A stretch of DNA of 64,000 nucleotides from Nesterenkonia ebinurensis (GTDB lineage: Bacteria; Actinomycetota; Actinomycetes; Actinomycetales; Micrococcaceae), in the NCBI RefSeq assembly GCF_008711175.1, contig NZ_VWNF01000032.1, positions 1-64,000 on the forward strand, written 5' to 3'. Shown here piece after piece: positions 1 through 7,963 of the stretch. How positions within the stretch are numbered: position 1 is the first letter of the stretch; the number at the start of each line of letters is the position of its first letter. Made by a program: the position numbers and the translations under genes. The notes below the pieces were generated by a model. The model was not told the DNA's origin, made no database searches, and saw only the letters and a list, made by a program, of their open reading frames with translations.

Positions 1-150
1 GAGCGAGCAGCACATGGAAGAGGTCTTCACAGCTTCCGAATCTCCCCATCGCATGGCAGTCCTCGCACATTGACATGAGTTCAGTCTACGAACCTCAGCC
101 TCGCCGCCACACTGATCTGGACCAGATCAGACTTGATCAACACGGCCTAG

Positions 151-333
151 TACACCAACGGCGCCGATCCTGCCGAGGTCCACTACCGGGAGAAGCAGCG
201 CCGCGAAGCTCTTGAGGCAGAAGGGTGGCGCCTGGGGCGCTGGGGCAAGGCCGAACTGAGGAACCCCCGGAAACTGATCAAACGGCTCAGCAGAGCCGGC
301 CTCCGGCCCGTCGAGACGACGCCTGGTGCATAG
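151..333 (+). pseudogene. C-terminal remnant of a DUF559-type (endonuclease-like/AbiEi-associated) protein
   Basis: About 60 codons read through to a TAG stop at 331-333. The segment contains a REKQRREALEAEGWRLGRW-like stretch followed by a basic end (NPRKLIKRL). This matches my memory of the C-terminal part of actinobacterial DUF559 proteins, where an acidic/Lys core precedes an EKxREDxLRxxGWxVxRW helix-strand unit. There is no start: an in-frame TAG sits at 148-150. Just upstream the sequence reads as HGLV in another frame, as if a few bases were lost before the YTNG segment. The fragment overlaps the decayed phosphatase on the other strand. The family assignment is from pattern memory only, and the protein cannot be functional as it stands. 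Confidence 0.45.
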
Positions 334-904
334 TGAATCTGCCCGCAGCAACGTCGACCTCGTACACAGCATCGTTCGGGTGGGTCAGCTCTCGGGCCGC
401 TTGGTCGTCAAGGCCGAGCAAGACCTTCAACACCATTCTGTTGATCATCTCGTGGGCAACATCACAGGTCGCTCGAAGTCGCTAGCCTTGGCCGCATGAA
501 GAGCCGACGCGGCGCGCTCTGCCGCCCCTGCATAGCTTTCTCCTCCGGGAAACTGCCAGTGATACCAATTCTGCGACCGCTTGTGGAGCGCCCCGGGGTA
601 TAACACCTCAAGCTCCCCACGGGTCAGACCGCTCATCTCCCCCGAGATATAGTTCTGCGAGATCCTCACAGACCGCGACCGGCACACCCAGGGCTTCAGA
701 GATTATTGCTGCGGTTGCTCTGGCCCGTCCCATGGGGCTGACGAGGATCCCATCGACTGAGAAGTCTCGGAGCAGCTCTGCCACAGCTCGAGCCTGGCTT
801 CTGCCCAGTTCTGTGAGCGGCGAATCTAAGCGGCCTTGCTGGCGACCTTCGCGATTCCACTCCGTCTGCCCATCCCGAGCGAGGAGGATGCGCTTGTTCA
901 CCAT
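287..904 (-). pseudogene. Decayed histidine phosphatase (phosphoglycerate mutase-like) family gene
   Basis: From an ATG at 904 the reading gives the N-terminal core of a histidine phosphatase, but the catalytic RHG motif is RDG (LARDGQTEWN): a C to G change turns CAT into GAT. The frame then breaks in a run of five G near 650, where four G would restore LYLGEMSGLTRGELE. It breaks again near 455, where one extra G would restore VAHEMINRM, the second conserved His block. With both corrections the reading continues to a TGA at 287-289, giving about 205 codons, a normal family length. Nucleophile loss plus two compensating single-base indels argue for real decay. Sequencing error could explain the indels but not the His to Asp change as easily. 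Confidence 0.75.
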
Positions 905-968
905 GGGATCAGGGTATCTGCTCAGAGCCGGCCTAAGACCGGCGCTCAGACTACTCTGCCCACGATTT

Positions 969-1036
969 CATGGGGTTATCGGGAAATCATGCCCTTATAG
1001 GTCCGTGAAAATCCAATACCCTCATGAAAAATGAGG
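969..1036. repeat. Palindromic interspersed element P, copy 1
   Basis: The left arm CATGGGGTTATCGGGA (969-984) pairs imperfectly with the right arm TCCAATACCCTCATG (1012-1025), and the element ends in AAAAATGAGGA. A related element with the same layout, the same AATCA-GC-CTTATA core and the same AA-TGAGGA tail lies at 34336-34408 inside a coding region. Here it directly follows the stop codon of gabD. Outer arm bases differ between copies in a compensating way (CATG/CATG here, CAGG/CCTG there), which supports a folded structure. No mobility function can be read from it. Confidence 0.6.
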
Positions 1037-1040
1037 AGAG

Positions 1041-2516
1041 TCAGGACATGGCGATGCCGATGAGCTTGGTCTCCAGGAACTCATCAATGCCGGTATCCCC
1101 TCCTTCACGGCCCAACCCGGACTCTTTGATCCCGCCAAAGGGGGCGGCCGGGTTGGAGACCGCACCCTGGTTCAGCCCAACCATGCCGGACTCCACGGAC
1201 TCAGCCACTCGCAGAGCGCGCGTGAGGTCATGGGTGAACACGTAGTTGACCAGCCCGTACTCGGTGTCATTGACCCAGTCGATGACCTCATCCTCGGTGT
1301 CGAAAGGAGTCAGCGGTGCGACCGGTCCAAAGATCTCCTCACGCCACATCCGGGCACTGGGCGGCACCTCCTTGAGCACTGTGGGCTGGTAGAAGAACCC
1401 ACTGCCAGTACCGGTGTTGCCACCGATCACCACCTGGGCGCCTGCGCCTACGGCGTCGTCGACCAGCTCTTTGACCTTAGCCTGCTGTTTGGCATCAACC
1501 ATGGGTCCCACCTGGACCCCGTCCTCTACGCCGCGGCCGAGCTTCAGCTCACCCATGCGGGCGGCCAGCTTCTCAGCGAAGGAGTCGATGACGCTGCGGT
1601 GCACGAAGATCCGGTTGGCGGCCGTGCAGGCTTCACCAGAGTTGCGCATTTTGGCCAGCATGGCACCCTCGACCGCCTGGTCCAGGTCGGCGTCGTCGAA
1701 AACCACGAATCCGGCGTTGCCGCCGAGTTCCATGGAGGTGCGCAGCACCTTCTCGGCGCACTGCTCCAGCAGCTTCTTGCCCACCGCGGTGGACCCGGTG
1801 AAGGAGAGCTTGCGGGCGATCCCGGAGCGGATCAGTGGCTCCATCACCGTCCCCGCAGTGGAGGTCACCACAATGTTGACCACCCCGGCCGGCACGCCGG
1901 CGTCCTCCATGAGCTGGGCCAAGGCCAGCATGGACAGTGGGGTCAGCTCGGCTGGCTTGAGCACGCTGGTGCAGCCGGCAGCGATCGCCGGGCCCAGCTT
2001 GCGGGTGCCCATGGCCAGCGGGAAGTTCCACGGAGTGATCAGAAGTGAGGGCCCCACCGGTTCCTTGCGCACAATGAACCGCGCATTGCCCGCAGGGGCG
2101 GTCTGGTAGTTGCCGTTGATCCGGGTGGTCTCCTCGGCAAAGTGCCGGAAGAACTCTGCGGCGTAGTTGACCTCCCCGTAGGCATCCGCCAGGGGTTTGC
2201 CCATCTCCAAAGTCATCAGCAGGGCCAGGTCATCCTTGCGCTGGTGCATCAGCTCGAAGGCCCGCATAAGCATATCGGCTCGTTGACGCGGGGGGACTGC
2301 GGCAAACTCCTTCTGCGCCGCCTCAGCGGCCCGCAGCGCATCCCAGCCGTCTTCCTCCGAGGCATCAGCCACCCGGCAGAGCAGCTGGCCGGTGGAGGGG
2401 TCAAGCACCTCAAGGGTCTCTCCGCTGCGAGCATCGCGCCACTGCCCGTTGATGTAGAGCCGCTTCGGTGCGGCCTCGACAACGGCGGTCTCTCGGTCTT
2501 GGGTAACTGAAGTCAT
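1041..2516 (-). CDS. gabD: NAD(P)-dependent succinate-semialdehyde dehydrogenase
   Basis: This 491-residue aldehyde dehydrogenase oxidises succinate semialdehyde to succinate, the last step of GABA catabolism. It shows the ALDH proton-acceptor motif ELGGNAG (Glu near residue 263), the catalytic cysteine in SGEACTAANR (near 297), the EIFGPV motif, and the full family length. The SSADH assignment rather than another aldehyde dehydrogenase rests on the GEACTAANR context and on gabT, which is divergently transcribed 54 bp away. The start ATG lies at 2514-2516. The intergenic space holds the palindrome ATTGTCAACAAT, a likely operator for both genes. The stop is followed at once by palindromic element P. 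Confidence 0.88.
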   Translation of the reverse strand: MTSVTQDRETAVVEAAPKRLYINGQWRDARSGETLEVLDPSTGQLLCRVADASEEDGWDALRAAEAAQKEFAAVPPRQRADMLMRAFELMHQRKDDLALLMTLEMGKPLADAYGEVNYAAEFFRHFAEETTRINGNYQTAPAGNARFIVRKEPVGPSLLITPWNFPLAMGTRKLGPAIAAGCTSVLKPAELTPLSMLALAQLMEDAGVPAGVVNIVVTSTAGTVMEPLIRSGIARKLSFTGSTAVGKKLLEQCAEKVLRTSMELGGNAGFVVFDDADLDQAVEGAMLAKMRNSGEACTAANRIFVHRSVIDSFAEKLAARMGELKLGRGVEDGVQVGPMVDAKQQAKVKELVDDAVGAGAQVVIGGNTGTGSGFFYQPTVLKEVPPSARMWREEIFGPVAPLTPFDTEDEVIDWVNDTEYGLVNYVFTHDLTRALRVAESVESGMVGLNQGAVSNPAAPFGGIKESGLGREGGDTGIDEFLETKLIGIAMS

Positions 2517-2541
2517 ATGTGTAGCCTAGATCAGGATGCAG

Positions 2542-2553
2542 ATTGTCAACAAT
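2542..2553. promoter_or_regulatory. Palindromic operator ATTGTCAACAAT between gabD and gabT
   Basis: A perfect 12-bp palindrome sits in the 54-bp space between two divergent genes. The same 12-mer occurs at 22947-22958, 17 bp before the start of the FAD/Fe-S dehydrogenase. TTGT-N2-ACAA palindromes are typical of GntR-family (FadR subgroup) operators. No gene for such a regulator lies nearby, so the regulator identity is inference. Confidence 0.6.
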
Positions 2554-2570
2554 CCGAACAGGAGTTTCTC

Positions 2571-3833
2571 GTGGCCCAGCTCTCCCCCCAGCTGAAGCAG
2601 GCGACCCCAGTGGTCGCCACCCATGGTGAAGGCGTGTACCTCTACGACGACGCCGGCACCCAGTACCTGGACTTCACCGCTGGAATCGGGGTGACCAGCA
2701 CCGGGCACTGCCACCCCAAGGTGGTCGCAGCCGCCCAGGAGCAGGTCGGCAGCCTCATCCACGGCCAATACACCACCATCATGCATAAGCCGCTGCAGCA
2801 GCTCACCGCCAAGCTGGGCCAGGTATTGCCAACCGAGCTGGACTCGGTGTTCTTCGCCAACTCCGGCTCCGAGGCTGCTGAGGCCACGCTGCGCCTGGTC
2901 AGGCAGGCCACCGGCCGGCCGAATATCGTGGTCTTCCAGGGCGGCTTCCACGGCCGGACCGTGGCGGCGGCCTCGCTGACCACCTCCGGTACCAAGTTCC
3001 GTGCCGGATTCTCCCCGCTGATGGGCGGCGTCGTCGTCTCCCCCTTCCCCAACCCCTCGCATTACCGGGCTTACGGCTGGGATGTTGACCAGGCCACTGA
3101 CTTCGCTCTGCGCGAGCTGGACCTGGTCTTGCAGACCCAGTCCAACCCCGCTGACACTGCCGCGTTCCTGGTGGAGCCGGTGCTGGGCGAAGGGGGCTAT
3201 ATCCCCGGCAATGAGCGGTTCTTCGCCGGACTGCGGGAGCGAGCCGAGCAGCACGGCATCCTGCTGGTGGTGGACGAAGTGCAGACCGGGTTCGGGCGCA
3301 CCGGAAAGTTCTGGGGCCAGGAGCACTTCGGGCTGAAACCGGATGTGCAGATGTTCGCCAAAGGGATTGCCTCCGGCTTCCCGATCTCCGGGATCGCGGC
3401 CTCCCAAGAGGTCATGGCCAAGGCCTGGCCGGGCTCCCAGGGTGGCACCTACGGGGCCAATGCAGTAGCCTGCGCAGCCGCGTTGGCCACTATTGATGTC
3501 ATCGAGGATGAGGGGCTGGTGGCCAACTCCGCCGCCCGCGGTGAGCAGCTGAAGACCGGGCTGCAGAAGATCGGCCAGAAGCATAACCAGGTGGTTGACG
3601 TCCACGGCCTGGGTTTGATGGTCAGTGTGGAGTTCGCCGATTCCGCGGGGAATCCGGACGGCGCTGCTGCCGCCGCGGCGCACAAGAAGGCTGCTGAGAA
3701 TGGCCTGCTGCTGCTGACCAACGGCATGTACGGGCAGAATGTGCGCTTCATCCCCGCCCTTGTGGTCACCGAGGCCCAGGTCGACGATGCCCTGGCTCTC
3801 TGGGAGAAAACCCTGGACGACATGCTGGGCTAG
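2571..3833 (+). CDS. gabT: 4-aminobutyrate (class III) aminotransferase
   Basis: This PLP enzyme transfers the amino group of GABA to 2-oxoglutarate, giving succinate semialdehyde for the divergent gabD. It is 420 residues with class III signatures: the NSGSEAAEATLRLVR cofactor-binding loop, DEVQTGFGRTG with the PLP-contacting Asp near 235, and the Schiff-base lysine in FAKGIASGFP near 264. I chose the GTG at 2571 because AGGAG lies 6-7 bases before it and the protein then begins MAQLSPQLKQ. An in-frame ATG at 2517 would add 18 unrelated residues and run through the operator. The stop overlaps the stop of the convergent AbrB-type gene. Other ornithine/acetylornithine substrates cannot be excluded. 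Confidence 0.85.
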   Translation: MAQLSPQLKQATPVVATHGEGVYLYDDAGTQYLDFTAGIGVTSTGHCHPKVVAAAQEQVGSLIHGQYTTIMHKPLQQLTAKLGQVLPTELDSVFFANSGSEAAEATLRLVRQATGRPNIVVFQGGFHGRTVAAASLTTSGTKFRAGFSPLMGGVVVSPFPNPSHYRAYGWDVDQATDFALRELDLVLQTQSNPADTAAFLVEPVLGEGGYIPGNERFFAGLRERAEQHGILLVVDEVQTGFGRTGKFWGQEHFGLKPDVQMFAKGIASGFPISGIAASQEVMAKAWPGSQGGTYGANAVACAAALATIDVIEDEGLVANSAARGEQLKTGLQKIGQKHNQVVDVHGLGLMVSVEFADSAGNPDGAAAAAAHKKAAENGLLLLTNGMYGQNVRFIPALVVTEAQVDDALALWEKTLDDMLG

Positions 3834-4375
3834 ACTTCGCCCTCCGAAACCTCAGGGGGTTGGATCCAGCGGCGATAGATGCGCTCGGCAGCCCAGAGGA
3901 ACAGCGGGGCGGACCAGATCACGGTGAACAGCCGCACCATATGGGCACCGATGACCACCGCGCCGTCGTACCCCAGGGCCACTGCGGCAGCCACCATCTC
4001 TGCCACGCCGCCGGGCATCAGCGAGAAAGCAGACTCGGCCGGCTCCAGCAGTCCTAGCAGCGCAAAGATCCAGGCGAAGGCCAGCCCGGCGCCGAGCACC
4101 ACCACTACGGCCAGCGTGCCCGGTGCCACAATGCGGATGAAGTGCCGGAAGATATCAGGCCCGATCGTCGCTCCGATCGCTGTGCCGATCATCAGCTGGG
4201 CGAGCAGGGCGACGACGCCGGGGACCTCCACTGCCAGCCCGAAGCTCAGGTTCACCACCGCAGCGCCCACCAGCCCGCCGGTCAGTGGCCAGAGCGGCAG
4301 CCTGGCCCAGCGGAAGAGCAGGGCTGCTGCGGCTGAACCTGCCATCACCGCAGCAATCATCGGGATCTCTGTCAT
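3830..4375 (-). CDS. AbrB-type membrane protein, second half-subunit
   Basis: A 181-residue, highly hydrophobic protein with about five or six membrane segments. Its C-terminal half carries LMPGGVAEMVAAAVALGYDG followed by GAHMVRLFTV. The upstream gene has the equivalent signature (IPGGLGEVMSMAMDRGAEV ... VHAVRLFTL). In many bacteria these two halves form one protein of about 350 residues (the AbrB duplication family, TIGR03082-like, often misnamed transcriptional regulator). Here the ATG at 4373-4375 overlaps the upstream TGA as ATGA, so translation is probably coupled and the halves likely assemble together. The substrate is unknown. The gene ends 4 bp inside the convergent gabT. Confidence 0.7.
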   Translation of the reverse strand: MTEIPMIAAVMAGSAAAALLFRWARLPLWPLTGGLVGAAVVNLSFGLAVEVPGVVALLAQLMIGTAIGATIGPDIFRHFIRIVAPGTLAVVVVLGAGLAFAWIFALLGLLEPAESAFSLMPGGVAEMVAAAVALGYDGAVVIGAHMVRLFTVIWSAPLFLWAAERIYRRWIQPPEVSEGEV

Positions 4376-4908
4376 GTGAGCACCGCCAGCAGGATCGGCA
4401 GCACAATGAGCACCAGAGTGAACAGACGCACCGCGTGCACGGTGAGCACTATGGTGACCTCGGCACCGCGGTCCATGGCCATGGACATCACCTCGCCCAG
4501 CCCACCGGGGATCACCGCGAAGGCTGCGGTGACCGGATCCACCCCGTAGCGGGACATCAGCAGAGCCACCAGGCCCAGGTTGAGCACTCCGATCAGCAGA
4601 TAGACGCCGACTACCGGCAGCGCAATCGCTGCGGTGGAGATCAGCGAGTCCACCGTCAGCAGCACCCCGGTGACGAATCCCATGGTGACCAAGCCGGCCT
4701 GGCGCAGCTGAAGCGGCACTTCGGCCGGTCTGATTCGTGAGGTCCACCGTTGATTGACCAGCGCTGAGCCGATCACCGCACCCAGGAGCATCCCGGCAGG
4801 AATCCCGAGGACCTCAAAGAGTGCGCCGAATGCCGCTGCCCCGGTGAAGAGTCGGAGTAGCCCTAACAGATTGCGTGGCCGGCGGCGGGGCGAGCTCTCT
4901 GAGTCCAC
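4372..4908 (-). CDS. AbrB-type membrane protein, first half-subunit
   Basis: A 178-residue membrane protein with a short charged N-terminus (SESSPRRRPRN) and several hydrophobic segments. It ends with the family signature IPGGLGEVMSMAMDRGAEV and VHAVRLFTLVLIV. The same signature recurs in the next gene, so the pair is an internal duplication carried on two genes. The ATGA overlap leaves no room for a frameshift explanation: both halves have a proper start and stop. Function in the family is unproven; a transporter role is inferred. It starts 213 bp after the end of the SGNH hydrolase gene, a gap filled with hairpins, so it probably has its own promoter. Confidence 0.7.
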   Translation of the reverse strand: MDSESSPRRRPRNLLGLLRLFTGAAAFGALFEVLGIPAGMLLGAVIGSALVNQRWTSRIRPAEVPLQLRQAGLVTMGFVTGVLLTVDSLISTAAIALPVVGVYLLIGVLNLGLVALLMSRYGVDPVTAAFAVIPGGLGEVMSMAMDRGAEVTIVLTVHAVRLFTLVLIVLPILLAVLT

Positions 4909-4949
4909 ATCCCACCCTTCGACGGTTGCCTAATGCAACTAGTCTAACC

Positions 4950-5084
4950 CTCGGCTTAAGCCGATCGAGCCGAGAGAAGCCTAGAGCTTGCTCTTTGCCT
5001 TCCGAAACCCGACCGAGTCGAGTCGGATGCGGCGTTTGCGGTGTAATTGCCGAGGCGACTGAGAGTTGCCCGCCCTAGTGGGCA
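4950..5084. other. Hairpin-rich intergenic segment
   Basis: Between the SGNH hydrolase and the AbrB pair there is no gene but several inverted repeats. CTCGGCT (4950-4956) pairs with AGCCGAG (4968-4974), a CCGA/TCGG hairpin lies near 5010-5030, and TGCCC (5067-5071) pairs with GGGCA (5080-5084). I cannot assign a function. They resemble decayed interspersed palindromes seen elsewhere in the window. Confidence 0.4.
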
Positions 5085-5105
5085 GGCGATTGAAGACGCA
5101 GCAAA

Positions 5106-5120
5106 TCTCACAAAGTGAGA
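5106..5120 (-). terminator. Short hairpin right after the SGNH hydrolase stop
   Basis: TCTCAC, a three-base loop and GTGAGA form a perfect 6-bp stem one base past the stop codon, followed on the minus strand by TTTGC. The stem is short and the U-tract weak, so termination is plausible but not certain. Confidence 0.4.
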
Positions 5121-5121
5121 A

Positions 5122-5913
5122 CTACCAGATCCGCTGGGTCAGCTTGGGGTACTTGGGAGAGAGATCGTCGCCGGAGGATTTGCGGGTCACTCGGCGTTTG
5201 ACCCAGGGATAGAGGTAGTCCTTGGTCCAGGTGACCTCGCTGATCACCTTCTCAGGCAGTGAGGTCACCGGCGGCTCTTCCAGCTCAGGCTCCTCGATGT
5301 CGTCCTTTTCGCCCAGGACCTTCAGGACTTCTTTGGCCATCAGGATGTGGCCTTCGATGCTCAGGTGCATCCGGTCCGGATCCCAGAGTCGCCAGTCCTG
5401 GAACTGCTTCATATGCCAGAAGTCCACCAGGTCCAGCTGAAGATCATCGACCATCTTGCGCACATGTTCGTTGTAGATCGCAGTCCGGCCGCGAGTGACC
5501 CGGAACATCGGTGCTTTGCCGGAGTCGAATCCGGTGAAGACCACTACCCGTGCACCAGTGTCCACCAGTTTCTCCAGGGTCCATCGGTAGCGCTCCATGA
5601 TCCCGTCGAGGTTGACCACTGGGCGCAGGATGTCATTGCCTCCGGCGTAGATGGTGACCAGGGTGGGGTTCAGGGCCAGGGCGGCGTCGAGCTGCTCGTC
5701 GAGCACCTGCTGGAGCTTCTTGCCTCGGATGGCCAGGTTGGCATACCCCCAGGAGCCTTCGTTCTCGATCAGCTGGGCGGCCACCCGGTCTGCCCAGCCG
5801 CGCACCCCGTTGGGGCTGGAGGGGTCGATGTCCCCCACTCCCTCGGTGAAGGAGTCCCCCAGGGCGACGAATCGCTTCTCGAAGGGACCGTCCAGCTCGT
5901 CATGTGCTGCCAT
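5122..5913 (-). CDS. SGNH/GDSL-family hydrolase
   Basis: A 263-residue cytoplasmic esterase/lipase-like hydrolase with all SGNH blocks: GDSFTEGVGD with nucleophile Ser21, the block II Gly in NLAIRGKKL, GGND with Asn93, and DRMHLS with Asp180 and His183. No signal peptide is present. The C-terminus has an acidic linker (DDIEEPELEEPP) and a tail ending in PKLTQRIW that is outside the catalytic fold. The natural substrate is not predictable. It is read in the same direction as the GST-like gene upstream, 47 bp away, so the two may share a transcript. Confidence 0.85.
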   Translation of the reverse strand: MAAHDELDGPFEKRFVALGDSFTEGVGDIDPSSPNGVRGWADRVAAQLIENEGSWGYANLAIRGKKLQQVLDEQLDAALALNPTLVTIYAGGNDILRPVVNLDGIMERYRWTLEKLVDTGARVVVFTGFDSGKAPMFRVTRGRTAIYNEHVRKMVDDLQLDLVDFWHMKQFQDWRLWDPDRMHLSIEGHILMAKEVLKVLGEKDDIEEPELEEPPVTSLPEKVISEVTWTKDYLYPWVKRRVTRKSSGDDLSPKYPKLTQRIW

Positions 5914-5960
5914 ATTTCCAGCCTACATGTCATCCCCCTGGGCGAGCCGTGAGCACTCCA

Positions 5961-7085
5961 CTAGCGCTGTAGCGGATTGGTGCCGGGCGGCTGCTCCTCG
6001 GGGGCGATGGGGCCGGGGGCGGTGCCTTCGCCGAAGGGCGATCCGCCCAGGGAGTCGCGGCCGTGCTCAGAGAGCCAGGACTCCAGCTCCGGGCCCTGCG
6101 GCACAATCTGGGTCGGATTGATGTCCTCGTGCACCACGTAGTAGTGGGCTTTGATCTGGTCGAAGTCCACGGTGTCGCCGAAGCCCGGGGTCTGGAACAG
6201 GTCCCGGGCGTAGCCCCACAGGTTGGGGAACTCGGCGAGCTTCTGCCGATTGCACTTGAAATGCCCGTGGTAGACCGGGTCAAACCGCACCAAGGTGGTG
6301 AACAGCCGCACATCAGCCTCGGTGATGTGATCGCCCATCATGTACCGCTGTCCGGCCAGGCGTTCCTCCACCCAGTCGAGTGCGGCGAACAGGCGCGAGT
6401 ACGCCTCGTCGTAGGCCCGCTGTGATCCGGCGAACCCGGCCCGGTAGACCCCGTTGTTGATCTCGGTGAAGATCCGCTTGATCACCGGCAGCATGTCATC
6501 AATGAGGTCGGCCGGAATCAGGTCGGGAGCACCCTGCCGGTGGTGGGCCTTCCACTGGGTGGAGAAGTCGAAGGTCAGCTGCGGGTAGTTGTTCGTCACC
6601 ACACCGCCCGAGGGGACATCCACCAGCGCGGGCACGGTGATCCCGCGCGGGTAGTCGGGGAACCGGGCGAAGTAGTTCTCCTGCAGCCGCTGGGTGCCCA
6701 GCACCGGGTCACGCCCGTGCTCGGTGAGGTCGAAGGTCCAGGAGCGCGCATCGTGCACTGGTCCTGGGGTGGCCAGTGAAATCACCTCCTCCAGCCCCAG
6801 CAGCCGCCGGATGATGATGGACCGGTGCGCCCAGGGGCAGGCCCGGGCCGCCACCAGCCGGTATCGTCCCGGCTCCACCGGCCAGGCTTCCGCACCCTCA
6901 GTCAGGCCCATGATGCGCGGATCCCCGATGTTGGAGGACTCCTCCACCGGGGCAGCTTTCACCGCTGCCATATCGACCACCACACGGTCTTCGATGTAGT
7001 TAGTGTCCCGGGTGAAGTCCTCCCCAGTGACATAGGCACCTTTGGTGGAGTGCTCAGTGTCTGCGGCCTGCTTCAACTCGCTCAT
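5961..7085 (-). CDS. Glutathionyl-hydroquinone reductase-like (ECM4/YqjG) thiol transferase
   Basis: A 374-residue member of the Xi/omega-like glutathione transferase superfamily. The catalytic CPWAHR motif (Cys83) follows a YRLVAARA strand. Then come the family's substrate-proximal block (GITVPALVD, TNNYPQLTFDF) and a C-terminal helical domain with EADVRLFTTLVRFDPVYHGHF, typical of S-glutathionyl-hydroquinone reductases. These enzymes reductively remove a thiol from quinol conjugates. Actinobacteria generally use mycothiol instead of glutathione, so the physiological thiol is likely mycothiol; that is inference. The gene diverges from the MBL hydrolase with 74 bp between them. Confidence 0.82.
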   Translation of the reverse strand: MSELKQAADTEHSTKGAYVTGEDFTRDTNYIEDRVVVDMAAVKAAPVEESSNIGDPRIMGLTEGAEAWPVEPGRYRLVAARACPWAHRSIIIRRLLGLEEVISLATPGPVHDARSWTFDLTEHGRDPVLGTQRLQENYFARFPDYPRGITVPALVDVPSGGVVTNNYPQLTFDFSTQWKAHHRQGAPDLIPADLIDDMLPVIKRIFTEINNGVYRAGFAGSQRAYDEAYSRLFAALDWVEERLAGQRYMMGDHITEADVRLFTTLVRFDPVYHGHFKCNRQKLAEFPNLWGYARDLFQTPGFGDTVDFDQIKAHYYVVHEDINPTQIVPQGPELESWLSEHGRDSLGGSPFGEGTAPGPIAPEEQPPGTNPLQR

Positions 7086-7159
7086 GATCAGCTCTTTCCG
7101 GGGATCGGGACCGTCTCACCACCACCCTACGCGGACCCGCCCGGCGTAAGCTAGACGTC

Positions 7160-7945
7160 ATGCAGACGAGGACCCCGCTGCCCGCCGCCGTGCAGCAGAT
7201 CACCTGTGACAATCCCTCCCCGATGACGCTGGAGGGCACCAACACCTACCTGATCGGTGACTCCGGTGCCGCAGGCGTCGTGGTCATTGATCCTGGGCCT
7301 GATGGGCATCCCAAGCACGTGCGGGCCATCCTGGAGGCAGCCGGGAGCCGCAGAATCACCGAAATCCTGGTGACCCACCGGCACAGTGACCACCTGGGAG
7401 CGGCCACACAGCTCGCAGCCCAGACCGGCGCCCCGGTACGCGGCTTCGACCCTGAAGTCTGCCTGCCCGGGGACAGAGGTGCGACCATTCCGCTGGCTGA
7501 AGGCGAGGAGATCACCGCAGGTGGAACCAGCATCACCGTGCTGCACACCCCAGGTCACACCTCAGATTCAGTGTGTTTCTGGATGTCGGAGGCCGGGGCG
7601 GTGCTCACCGGGGACACGATGCTGGGCCGGGGAACCACAATGCTGGACTACCCCGACGGCACGCTCACCGACTATCTGGCCACCCTGGAGAGATTGGCAG
7701 AGTACGACGCCGCGGTGCTGCTGCCTGCCCATGGCCCGCTTCATCCGCAGCTGGGCCCGGTGGCGGAGCACTACATCCGGCACCGACTCCAACGGCTGGA
7801 GCAGGTGCGGGACCTGCTGGCTGAGCACGGCCCGATGGGTGCCGAGCAGTTGGGACGGCATCTCTACGGTGAGCACAGCGAGCTGGACCCCCGGGTCATC
7901 AGCAAGATCGCCGGCGCGCAGCTGGACTACCTTCGAGAACTTTAG
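7160..7945 (+). CDS. MBL-fold metallo-hydrolase (LACTB2/glyoxalase II-like)
   Basis: A 261-residue metallo-beta-lactamase-fold hydrolase. The metal-binding HRHSDH motif is at residues 73-78, followed by HTPGHTSDS, GDTMLGRG and a final PAHGP histidine, so the zinc site is complete. The N-terminal NPSPMTLEGTNTYLIG and a helical C-terminal domain (YIRHRLQRLEQV) place it with LACTB2-like proteins, which include RNA endonucleases and thioester hydrolases. Substrate class is open. It converges on a small unknown gene whose stop lies 19 bp downstream. Confidence 0.82.
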   Translation: MQTRTPLPAAVQQITCDNPSPMTLEGTNTYLIGDSGAAGVVVIDPGPDGHPKHVRAILEAAGSRRITEILVTHRHSDHLGAATQLAAQTGAPVRGFDPEVCLPGDRGATIPLAEGEEITAGGTSITVLHTPGHTSDSVCFWMSEAGAVLTGDTMLGRGTTMLDYPDGTLTDYLATLERLAEYDAAVLLPAHGPLHPQLGPVAEHYIRHRLQRLEQVRDLLAEHGPMGAEQLGRHLYGEHSELDPRVISKIAGAQLDYLREL

Positions 7946-7963
7946 ATGCGAAGGCCGGCGCGC

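Noticed and set aside
2526-3683. 385-codon open frame antisense to gabT
   Set aside because: Shadow of gabT; low-complexity Gly/Leu/His composition and no ribosome-binding site.
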